Positions 53,175 to 60,623 of a DNA stretch of 64,000 nucleotides are shown here, piece after piece; positions within the stretch are counted from its first letter, which is position 1, and each line of letters starts with the position of its first letter. The translations under genes were made by a program, and so were the position numbers. The DNA lies in the NCBI GenBank assembly GCA_015520735.1, contig WAPN01000021.1:40606-104605 (forward strand), read 5' to 3'. The DNA is from Desulfurococcales archaeon. GTDB taxonomy: Archaea; Thermoproteota; Thermoprotei_A; Sulfolobales; Desulfurococcaceae. The notes beneath the pieces were generated by a model that saw only the letters and a program-made list of their open reading frames with translations, had not been told where the DNA came from and ran no database searches.

Positions 53175-53314
53175 TGGTTTATCCCGTCGTGAAGCGTTTT
53201 TAGAATAATTTTTGTTGTCTTGCTATTAAATATTGACCCGTAAGCATTCTCAGTATGATTATTTACTTCTATATACAGAGATTATTCCTAGAAAATAGCA
53301 GAGGTTCTATAGTA

Positions 53315-54718
53315 ATGACTGATATATATGTGCGTGGCGGCTGGATAATAACAATGGATCCAAAGAGGAGAATAATCAAGGACGGGGCAATTGCGATCGA
53401 GAATGGAGAAATAAGGGCTGTTGGTAAGGCAGAACAACTTGACAAGGACTATAGACACCACAGCGATGTAGTAATCAATAATAACCCACACGATATCGTG
53501 ATGCCCGGCTTGATAAACACGCATGTCCATCTAGCTCAAGGCCTACTCAGAGCATGCGCCGACTACCTACCACTTATACCATGGCTTAAAGACAGGGTAT
53601 GGCCCCTACAGGGCAACTATAAGCCCGAAGAAGCACTTGCATCAGCTAAGCTAGTAACCCTGGAAATGATAAAGACCGGCACAACAACCTTCCTCGAGAC
53701 AGGGCTCGTGGGTAGGTATGGTCCTGATAAAATAATCGAGTTCCTCCACTCAAGCGGCATACGTGCAGCAGTTGCTAGACACGTTATGGATATGACGGGC
53801 TACGCACTCGAAGAAAACATTCTTCACGAGGGACTCGTAGAGCTGGGCGATAAAAGCTACAAAGACACGATCAGACTATACCATAAGTATCATGGATGGG
53901 GCAACCGTATATGGATATGGTTCGGGCCAAGAACACCTGGTGCCGTCAGCGTAGAGCTATACAGGAAAATGGCTGAGAAAGCAAAGGAGCTGAAGACCGG
54001 TATTACCATGCACTTGGCAGAGGTAAAGGCCGACGTCGAGTACACGATGGCAAAATTCGGTAAGAAGCCAATAGAGTTCGCGCACTGGGTAGGCCTAACC
54101 GGGCCAAACGTAGTGCTAGTACATGTTGTATGGGCCACAGACGAGGAGATAAAACTCCTAGCAGAAACCAAGACCACTGTAAGCCACAACCCATGCAGCA
54201 ACATGAAGCTGGCCAGCGGAGCAGCACGTATAAGCGATATGCTTAAAGCGGGAGTAAACGTCGCTCTTGGAACCGATGGAGGGCCAAGCAACAACGACTA
54301 CGACCTACTACGAGAAATGAAGCATGCCGCGCTCCTCCAGCCGCTAAGAACGCTCGATGCTAAGGCAATACGTGTCGAACAAGTCCTTGAGATGGCGACA
54401 ATTAATGGTGCAAAAGCATTAATGATAGATCATATGGTTGGAAGCATAGAGCCCGGTAAGCGCGCCGATATCATTGTCATTGACTTCAATAAGCCTCATC
54501 TCAAACCATTCAATAACCCATTATCGCATCTCGTCTATAGCGCTACAGGCTATGATGTAAAGCACACCATAATAGACGGCAAATTAGTAATGTTCAACGG
54601 CAAAGTATTGACCCTCAACGAGGAGGAAATACTGAAAGAAGCCGACAAAGCAGCTTACAGCCTCTACGAGAGAGCAGGTCTCTGCAGAGAGCCTGAGACT
54701 ATCTGGCCTATCGAGTAA
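53315..54718 (+). CDS. MtaD/SsnA-family amidohydrolase, copy B (MTA/SAH/5'-deoxyadenosine deaminase-like)
   Basis: 467 residues, paralogous to the gene at 21082. INTHVHLAQGLLR (HxH), ITMHLAEV, LVHVVWATDEE and ALGTDGGPSNND carry the metal ligands; SHNPCSNMKLASG is the stretch conserved in MTA/SAH deaminases. It would deaminate an adenine-containing nucleoside or related heterocycle. ATG at 53315, 8 nt after GAGGTT; the frame is open to 53255 without conservation. C-ending codons indicate good expression. Between ade (divergent) and the second carbamoyltransferase. Confidence 0.86.
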   Translation: MTDIYVRGGWIITMDPKRRIIKDGAIAIENGEIRAVGKAEQLDKDYRHHSDVVINNNPHDIVMPGLINTHVHLAQGLLRACADYLPLIPWLKDRVWPLQGNYKPEEALASAKLVTLEMIKTGTTTFLETGLVGRYGPDKIIEFLHSSGIRAAVARHVMDMTGYALEENILHEGLVELGDKSYKDTIRLYHKYHGWGNRIWIWFGPRTPGAVSVELYRKMAEKAKELKTGITMHLAEVKADVEYTMAKFGKKPIEFAHWVGLTGPNVVLVHVVWATDEEIKLLAETKTTVSHNPCSNMKLASGAARISDMLKAGVNVALGTDGGPSNNDYDLLREMKHAALLQPLRTLDAKAIRVEQVLEMATINGAKALMIDHMVGSIEPGKRADIIVIDFNKPHLKPFNNPLSHLVYSATGYDVKHTIIDGKLVMFNGKVLTLNEEEILKEADKAAYSLYERAGLCREPETIWPIE

Positions 54719-54750
54719 ATATTATGTAGTAAGCAACCAAAATACTATAC

Positions 54751-54780
54751 TTTTTCTTCTTTTTATCTCTCCCTTCTACT
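54751..54780 (+). terminator. T/C-rich terminator after amidohydrolase copy B
   Basis: TTTTTCTTCTTTTTATCTCT begins 32 bp after the stop codon, so the next gene probably has its own promoter. Confidence 0.5.
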
Positions 54781-54786
54781 CATATA

Positions 54787-54847
54787 TGAATTAATTCAAT
54801 ATAGATTTATCACCGAGAAATAAGCTCAAATAAACTCATTTATTCTA
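54787..54847 (+). promoter_or_regulatory. Palindrome and TATA-like element upstream of carbamoyltransferase copy 2
   Basis: A perfect 12-bp palindrome TGAATTAATTCA (54787-54798) lies about 40 bp upstream of a TATA-like CATTTATTC (54837-54845). The ATG is at 54898 with GGGAGAGTGG before it. The palindrome is a candidate operator or activator site. Confidence 0.4.
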
Positions 54848-54897
54848 TTACCCTACTAAGAGATATACGAGAAAAACCTAATGGGAGAGTGGACTAC

Positions 54898-55953
54898 ATG
54901 AGACACTTAGTCCGTGATCTAAGCGGCAAAGACCTAATATCCACACTTGATTGGACCGACGAACAACTCGAGATCGCCCTCCGACTAGCCGAAGAGCTGA
55001 AATGGACAGCCCATTACTATGGCGTCGAGAAGATACCACCTATCCTGCAGAGAAAAGTGTTCTTCATGCTGTTCTTCGCACCATCAACTAGAACAAGAGC
55101 CGCATTTGAGGCAGCAATGACTTATCTAGGCGGTCATGCAGCATACATCGAGGCAAAGACCACTAGAATGGCTTGGGGCAAGGAGGAGAAAGTAGGTGAA
55201 GCTGTCAAAGACGTGGCAGCAATGTATGACAGGTATGGCCATGGAATCGGTGTCAGAATTCTAGATAAGGCTATCGACTACATATACGGTAGAGGAAACT
55301 CCTACATTAGAGAGATCGCTAAGGCAGCAAATGTTCCGGTCATCAATATGGCCGACGACATGTTCCACCCAACACAGGGGCTGGCGGACATCTACACATT
55401 CAGAGAGAAATTCGGTAGGACAGGGGGCAAGAAATACGTTATCATGTGGGCCTATAGTCCCGAGATCCGTGGGTGGTGCAGCGTACAGGAAGACATGATA
55501 CTGTTCCCAAGATTCGGCGTAGATGTCGTCATCGCAAGACCTCCGGGCTTCGACTTGGACCCCAAGCTAGTGGAGAGAGCTAAACAGCTAGCAGAGGAGC
55601 ATGGCGCGAGCCTAGAGATAACGGACAACTACAAGGAAGCACTTGAGGGGGCACACGCAGTATTCCCAAGGAATTGGGCTTCACCAAAGCTCGTGGAACT
55701 AGGCTACAGCAAGTTCAAGGATGAAGAGCTAAAGATCTACGAGAAATACAAGGACTGGAAAGTAACCAAGGAGCTCTTCGACATAATGGCCAAGGACGCA
55801 GTCCTAATGCACGTAATGCCTATCATGAGGAACTATGAGGCCGACGACGAGATCATCGACGACCCTAAGAGATCAGTCCTGTACGAGCAGGCAGAAAACG
55901 GTCTGTGGACAAAGGCAGCAGTATTAGCACTAACCATGTATGGAGTAAAGTAA
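54898..55953 (+). CDS. YgeW-type carbamoyltransferase, copy 2 (substrate unknown)
   Basis: 351 residues. STRTR at 63-67 and HPTQ at 157-160 are intact, but the HCLP signature is HVMP at 305-308. It shares with the gene at 16986 the inserted IYGRGNSYIRE segment, NMADDMFHPTQGLAD, WAYSPE and FPRNWASP, all features of the knotted YgeW family as I remember it. The SMG ornithine loop is absent. ATG at 54898, 5 nt after GTGG. Strong C-ending codon bias, own promoter and a T-rich terminator. It likely uses a different carbamoylated substrate from copy 1, because the two differ at substrate-site motifs. Confidence 0.85.
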   Translation: MRHLVRDLSGKDLISTLDWTDEQLEIALRLAEELKWTAHYYGVEKIPPILQRKVFFMLFFAPSTRTRAAFEAAMTYLGGHAAYIEAKTTRMAWGKEEKVGEAVKDVAAMYDRYGHGIGVRILDKAIDYIYGRGNSYIREIAKAANVPVINMADDMFHPTQGLADIYTFREKFGRTGGKKYVIMWAYSPEIRGWCSVQEDMILFPRFGVDVVIARPPGFDLDPKLVERAKQLAEEHGASLEITDNYKEALEGAHAVFPRNWASPKLVELGYSKFKDEELKIYEKYKDWKVTKELFDIMAKDAVLMHVMPIMRNYEADDEIIDDPKRSVLYEQAENGLWTKAAVLALTMYGVK

Positions 55954-55980
55954 AATAATTTATACCTTATCTAAAACATC

Positions 55981-56005
55981 TTCTTTTTCTCTCCTCCTTT
56001 TTCTC
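55981..56005 (+). terminator. T/C-rich terminator after carbamoyltransferase copy 2
   Basis: TTCTTTTTCTCTCCTCCTTT, 28 bp after the stop codon. Confidence 0.5.
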
Positions 56006-56039
56006 ACAAAAATAGTCTTATCGAATAACAAATATGACT

Positions 56040-57143
56040 CTAGAATATCCTTCCCTTATCGAGTTCTGATAACAGATCATCAAACAACATCTTGCCGAAT
56101 CCAACCATATAGTCGCCAGCGCCATATGTTAGGAGTATATGATCATCAATCTTCCATGCCCCGCATGGGAATATTGTATATGGTCTATCACCGAATATCT
56201 CGTAGGGTTGCTTGGGTTCCATTATATAGTTAGGTGTCACAGCATTAACAACCACGTTATCCCTGCGGAACTCTAGCTCGACCGCGAATAAACGATAGAC
56301 TTTAACATCTTTGTCGACGCCATGTAGGAATGCAATGATCTTGTTAGAACCTATGTTGATGGGGGGCGTTGACCATCCAACCTTATCTTCAAAGACTGGG
56401 GGCCTCATGACTTCGATATTATCTATTATCTCTATCTCTGTAATGCCATCACTACCCTTCCACTTGTTTCCCTCACTACCTATGGCTAGATAGAATTTTT
56501 CATCGCTCATATGTGGTCTGTGGAAGAAGTATCTTTTGCCATTTATTTCCCAGAGGAATGCATCCTTGTTACTCACCATGTTAGATCTCAGTTCCTCGGG
56601 GAGGTGATGCACATATATTTTTCTCCAATGACTCGCATCATTACGTCCCTCCATGATAGCTGTGACAGGCAGTGTTCGCTCGATCCTTATTGAGGGGTTG
56701 AAGTAGTTAATTGTTCTTCCCGTATATGTCATATAGACTTTATCTCCAAGCTTATATGTACGTGGATCTTCTGTGCCCCATAGATCGTATCTAGTGGATG
56801 GATAGACAACCAAGCGTGCTGGATAATAATTGAGATTAAGATTGCCCGACTCAATATCTTCTAATGGGATCGGTATCTCCACTATTGCTGAAACATACAT
56901 GTAATAACCCACGATTATCCTTGCGTAAAGATATGCTGTGCCCTCATCAATAATTAATGACGGGTTAAATAATGCTGAAGGATTGCTTATGGGGTAGTTA
57001 TGAATGAATATCCTGTTAGGAGATAACACTCCTATTCGATGCACGATATCATTGGTATTCATTTTTCTAAGACGAGGAACTTCTTCAAATCCATCCGCTT
57101 TGCGGAACATGTGCTGGTATAAATACTCAGAACGTAGTGTCAA
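56040..57143 (-). CDS. GH130-like five-bladed beta-propeller glycosidase/phosphorylase
   Basis: 367 residues. NPSALFNPSLIIDEGTAYLYAR and GTEDPRTYKLGDKVYMTYTG are the hallmarks of the GH130/GH43-like fold (EDPR loop), with further blades (KDAFLWEINGKRYFFHRP, MVGFGKMLFD). GH130 enzymes are mannosyl phosphorylases or beta-1,2-mannosidases. The activity here is not decidable. The start is uncertain: TTG at 57143 has a distant GGAGG, and an ATG at 57110 would remove 11 residues. Confidence 0.8.
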   Translation of the reverse strand: MTLRSEYLYQHMFRKADGFEEVPRLRKMNTNDIVHRIGVLSPNRIFIHNYPISNPSALFNPSLIIDEGTAYLYARIIVGYYMYVSAIVEIPIPLEDIESGNLNLNYYPARLVVYPSTRYDLWGTEDPRTYKLGDKVYMTYTGRTINYFNPSIRIERTLPVTAIMEGRNDASHWRKIYVHHLPEELRSNMVSNKDAFLWEINGKRYFFHRPHMSDEKFYLAIGSEGNKWKGSDGITEIEIIDNIEVMRPPVFEDKVGWSTPPINIGSNKIIAFLHGVDKDVKVYRLFAVELEFRRDNVVVNAVTPNYIMEPKQPYEIFGDRPYTIFPCGAWKIDDHILLTYGAGDYMVGFGKMLFDDLLSELDKGRIF

Positions 57144-57266
57144 AGCTAAGGCTTGGCCTCCTTCCTATCTATAGATGCACATGGAGTAATGGTTGGTTAT
57201 TAAACCTTTGCTCCATATAGAGTGTTATACATATATAGAAACAGAATATAGACACATGAGATATCA

Positions 57267-57629
57267 TTATTCTAAATATTCTTTCATGTCTACTTCCTTT
57301 CCATGCTTAACAAACTTGATCCGTAGATCAGGTTTCACGGGAATGCCAAGCCTATTCAGCAGAACTAGGGTAGTATAGCCGTCAAGTTCTTTCAACCGCC
57401 CCTGCTGGATCAGATGTGCTAGAACGCGAATAACGTACTCGTATTTTTCAGGGTACAAGGCCTTGGCTTTGCGCATCAGCTCCTCTGCTTTCTCATCCGA
57501 TAACCGACTCCATACAAGCTTCTCTGGATCAATCTGCTCATCCTTCTCTGACTGTTTACTTCTCACCATTGATGACATCATTTTCTTCAAAAGCTTAAGC
57601 TTAATGGATTCCGGTAGTTCGTCGGCCAT
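57267..57629 (-). CDS. PDCD5/TFAR19-like small helical DNA-binding protein
   Basis: 120 residues. MADELPESIKLKLLKKMM, a central basic/acidic linker, a helical bundle (EKYEYVIRVLAHLIQQGRLKELDG) and a tail RIKFVKHGKEVD. The order resembles PDCD5 (MADxEL..., VENYLIQLAxxGQL, VKFxRRKxMD), a conserved DNA-binding archaeal/eukaryotic protein, although the similarity is weak and seen only by eye. A perfect GGAGGTG lies 6 nt before the ATG at 57629. Confidence 0.5.
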   Translation of the reverse strand: MADELPESIKLKLLKKMMSSMVRSKQSEKDEQIDPEKLVWSRLSDEKAEELMRKAKALYPEKYEYVIRVLAHLIQQGRLKELDGYTTLVLLNRLGIPVKPDLRIKFVKHGKEVDMKEYLE

Positions 57630-57706
57630 GGCTTGCACCTCCTTCTACCTATTTCAACCAGTATAATATGACCCCCCTTTATGAATTAATCTACGGGGCT
57701 CAATGA

Positions 57707-58291
57707 TTAATACACGAAAGCCATTATTCCCTCACGGATCAACGCTATGGAGTATGCTGCCAATAATATCGCCAGAACTTTACTGAGAACCATGCTACCA
57801 TGACGCCCTAACATGGATAATAGTCTACCACCGTTCTCCAGGAGTATCCATGCTATAACCATGTTGATTGCAAGACTAGCTAATGCCATGAGGAAACCAA
57901 TTGCATACTTGATGTAGATAACGACAGTTATGGCTCCCGGTCCGGCAAGTAATGGTGTCGCTAATGGAACTACCGCGAGGTCATCACTTGATACTTCCTC
58001 CGCTTCAGTATGACCCAGAATTCCTAGCACCGCATAGATGAAAAGTATGGAGCCCCCAGCTATCTTGAAGTCATCAACTGTTATTCCAAGATATTTGAGA
58101 ACAAGATCTCCAGCTATAATGAAGAAGAACAAAATACCTGTTGCAACGAGTATGCTTTTCCTTATAGTTCGTATTCTCTTGTCTAGCTCTAGATCCTTTG
58201 TAAAGAAATAAAATAGCGGTGCATTGCCAGGAGCATCAATAACAACGAATAGCATGAACGTGGCAGTAATTAGTTCTTCTAAATTGATCAT
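57707..58291 (-). CDS. MarC/UPF0056-family integral membrane protein
   Basis: About 194 residues with six transmembrane helices. LFVVIDAPGNAPLFYFFTKDL at the start and VVPLATPLLAGPGAITVVIYIKY in the middle are the two internal MarC repeats. Function unknown; named after the mar locus but not proven to give drug resistance. ATG at 58291, 6 nt after GGTG. It lies 29 bp downstream of the CitG-like gene, in the same orientation. Confidence 0.9.
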   Translation of the reverse strand: MINLEELITATFMLFVVIDAPGNAPLFYFFTKDLELDKRIRTIRKSILVATGILFFFIIAGDLVLKYLGITVDDFKIAGGSILFIYAVLGILGHTEAEEVSSDDLAVVPLATPLLAGPGAITVVIYIKYAIGFLMALASLAINMVIAWILLENGGRLLSMLGRHGSMVLSKVLAILLAAYSIALIREGIMAFVY

Positions 58292-58320
58292 TGTTTTCAC
58301 CGTTTATTCTTTTTATTGTT

Positions 58321-59265
58321 TCACTTGTAGATCGTATATGGTTTATTGTAGTTGCTAATTAACAATGTCGCTAATACAGCGACTATAATGTCCGCAGTCG
58401 ATCCAGGACATATTTTTTCAACGGCAAAGATTTGATCAAGCCTTGATACCTCTTTTATCCAATTATCGCTAATCCTTATTATTTTCTCAAGTGTTCTTGA
58501 CGCCATATTAGATGTTTTTAGCGCGGCATCATATCCTCTTAATCTTAGAACCATTGTATCAATATTGTTTGACAGAATATAGAGATAGGTCTCCGAGATA
58601 GCGCGTCTAAAATCTCTATGTGCTCTTAATCTGCGCTTAAAGAACTCTACAGACTTACTAGTGATACTGTATGATACTGCTTCACAAGCCACTATGTCTC
58701 TACTACATGTCTTCTCGAGAATGTATCCGAGGCCCTCGCCTCTCAACAATAATTTGCTCTTATATTTTGGATCCCAGACGTTTACTTGTTCTCCAACATC
58801 ATCCGTTTTCCTAATATATCCGGGTGATGCTAGTCTGACTGCCCTGTAGAATTCTATCGCGTCGTATACTGTTGAACTCATAACGGTTTCTCGTGCGATC
58901 CTGAGTATTGAATGATGTTCACCTAGATCTTTTCTCAAGCGGAGCATCCTACCAGCTGAGTAAGCTATAGGCATGACTAGAAGTAGTGAGCCCAGACATG
59001 TATTTGCTCCGGTCGTATCAATTACTTTGCTGAGTGCTTTTCTCAGAAGATCAGCGAAAACAGCACGTGTTCTCCATTGATAGAAACCCCTTTTAACACA
59101 CTTGAAAATATATGGTTGTATAATGGTTGATGTTAGTACGAAATCTTCATACGTCATATTATTGCGCATACTAACATATGGATGTACATTGCCTGGCTTT
59201 AGTGCAAGAGCCTCAAGGGCGAATGCAGCCGACAATAGAGAGCTTATCTCATCGAGTACTTTCAA
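58321..59265 (-). CDS. CitG/MdcB-like triphosphoribosyl-dephospho-CoA synthase family protein
   Basis: 314 residues, all-helical. LEALALKPGNVHPY and a C-terminal CPGSTADIIVAVLAT match the CitG/MdcB ends (KPGxVD... and SPGGSADLL...). In bacteria it makes the prosthetic group of citrate or malonate lyase, but no lyase is present; archaeal homologues are of unknown role. TTG start overlaps the SfsA stop by 4 bp (TTGA), so they are translationally coupled. Confidence 0.8.
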   Translation of the reverse strand: MKVLDEISSLLSAAFALEALALKPGNVHPYVSMRNNMTYEDFVLTSTIIQPYIFKCVKRGFYQWRTRAVFADLLRKALSKVIDTTGANTCLGSLLLVMPIAYSAGRMLRLRKDLGEHHSILRIARETVMSSTVYDAIEFYRAVRLASPGYIRKTDDVGEQVNVWDPKYKSKLLLRGEGLGYILEKTCSRDIVACEAVSYSITSKSVEFFKRRLRAHRDFRRAISETYLYILSNNIDTMVLRLRGYDAALKTSNMASRTLEKIIRISDNWIKEVSRLDQIFAVEKICPGSTADIIVAVLATLLISNYNKPYTIYK

Positions 59266-59987
59266 AGCAGTATCGCCAGTTCAGGGTTTTCAAGCACTAA
59301 GATCTCGTCTTCAGCATTGTAGTACATCGATACGCCAGCTATTAATCCTCCGAGTCTCCGTATTTCTCTGAGAAGAACCCTGAACGATGGATCTATATCA
59401 TCGTTGGGCGTAAAAAACTTTGTTTCCGGAATACCTGCAATAAATAATACGCCGGCACCGATCCCTTTCTTAATCAGCATAATTATTTCTTTTAAGTGTC
59501 TTCTTCCACGTATTGTCGGTGCATCTGGAAATGTGGCTGTAAACTTGTCTTTGCGTTGAACGGCGCTTTTTATTTCTAGGAAAAACTCCTTATCAATGCA
59601 GGCGAGTTTGTAATCTAGCACGCTTTCTCCAATTCTAGGATTACGTCTAAGGATCACGCATTTTCTGAAAATAGGAATGAGTCCTTGCTTGACAGCATTT
59701 TCGAATCCCTTCATCTGTTCTCTTGTGTCTATGAGTGCATACCTATGATCCATAATACTCGGATCCTGTACGGCTATTAGCCTATACTGTGTCTTACCAC
59801 TGTATTTCTCTATGCATCTGGCCAAAGCTCCCTTTCTGATAAATTCTTGGAGTCTACCTGTATTGTTGGTGTGTGCCAAGGCCTCTTGTCCATTTATCCA
59901 CACCTTGACTACGAACCTATTTAGTCTATCAATCACAACACACTCGATCGTTGGTAGAAAATATAATGTTAAAGAGTGCAAGAACAT
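59262..59987 (-). CDS. sfsA: SfsA family protein
   Basis: 241 residues. NRFVVKVWINGQEALAHTNNTGRLQEF, DYKLACIDKEFFLEIKSAV and the DAPTIRGRRHLKEI region follow SfsA throughout. SfsA combines an OB-like N-domain and a PD-(D/E)XK nuclease-like C-domain (ESVLDYK..., EIKS here); DNA binding is known, the sugar-fermentation link is historical. The usual HCPNTGRM reads HTNNTGRL. The N-terminus is about 15 residues longer than usual if the ATG at 59987 is used; a GTG inside is possible. Confidence 0.9.
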   Translation of the reverse strand: MFLHSLTLYFLPTIECVVIDRLNRFVVKVWINGQEALAHTNNTGRLQEFIRKGALARCIEKYSGKTQYRLIAVQDPSIMDHRYALIDTREQMKGFENAVKQGLIPIFRKCVILRRNPRIGESVLDYKLACIDKEFFLEIKSAVQRKDKFTATFPDAPTIRGRRHLKEIIMLIKKGIGAGVLFIAGIPETKFFTPNDDIDPSFRVLLREIRRLGGLIAGVSMYYNAEDEILVLENPELAILL

Positions 59988-60015
59988 CAGCCGAGTGGGC
60001 GGGTTGAGCGAAAAA

Positions 60016-60609
60016 TTAGGTCTGTTTTAAGCCCTCCTCATACCCTGCCTCGAACGCCTTCTTGTTAAGCTCTACTGCTTTGCCCCTGAAGACCCTCTCT
60101 ATTGCTTGTAGGAAGTGTTTTTTATCGAATAGTTTCTTCAGCCCCTTGTCAACCGCGTAGGCAAATCCCAGCATCACCATGTTTGCTGATATGACCGAGC
60201 CTACTACATCCTCAGATATCCTATTAGCGTCGATCATGTAAAGCTTTACTCCAGTTTCTTTCATCTTGCCGACAACCTGCTCTAGGTCAGGATAGTCGGC
60301 TAGAGGCGGCGGCCATAGGAACTTATTCATAGTTACCCTAGTGTTCGGATTGGCATAGATTATCCTGCGCGCTGTCTCCAATACTTCCATCCCTATTATT
60401 AGGTCCGCAGCACCTCTGGGAATAAGCGGTGATTCTCCATCTCCGAGCCTTATCTGAACTATGAGGCTACCACCTCTTTGGGATAAGCCATGGGTCTCAG
60501 CTATTGTTGCATCTATACCCGCCAATATAGCCGCGTTTCCCACTACTCTTCCTAAGGTTAGGAGGCCCTGTCCTCCAACTCCAGTTACAAGTATATTATA
60601 CCTGGCCAT
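60016..60609 (-). CDS. iorB: Indolepyruvate:ferredoxin oxidoreductase, beta subunit
   Basis: 197 residues, the gamma-type 2-oxoacid oxidoreductase domain: VTGVGGQGLLTLGRVVGNAA, ETHGLSQRGGSLIVQIRLG and MNKFLWPPPLADYPDLE. With IorA it oxidatively decarboxylates aryl pyruvates made by transamination of aromatic amino acids, reducing ferredoxin. ATG at 60609 is 14 bp downstream of iorA in the same operon. Confidence 0.95.
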   Translation of the reverse strand: MARYNILVTGVGGQGLLTLGRVVGNAAILAGIDATIAETHGLSQRGGSLIVQIRLGDGESPLIPRGAADLIIGMEVLETARRIIYANPNTRVTMNKFLWPPPLADYPDLEQVVGKMKETGVKLYMIDANRISEDVVGSVISANMVMLGFAYAVDKGLKKLFDKKHFLQAIERVFRGKAVELNKKAFEAGYEEGLKQT

Positions 60610-60623
60610 CCGGTTTCACCCCA

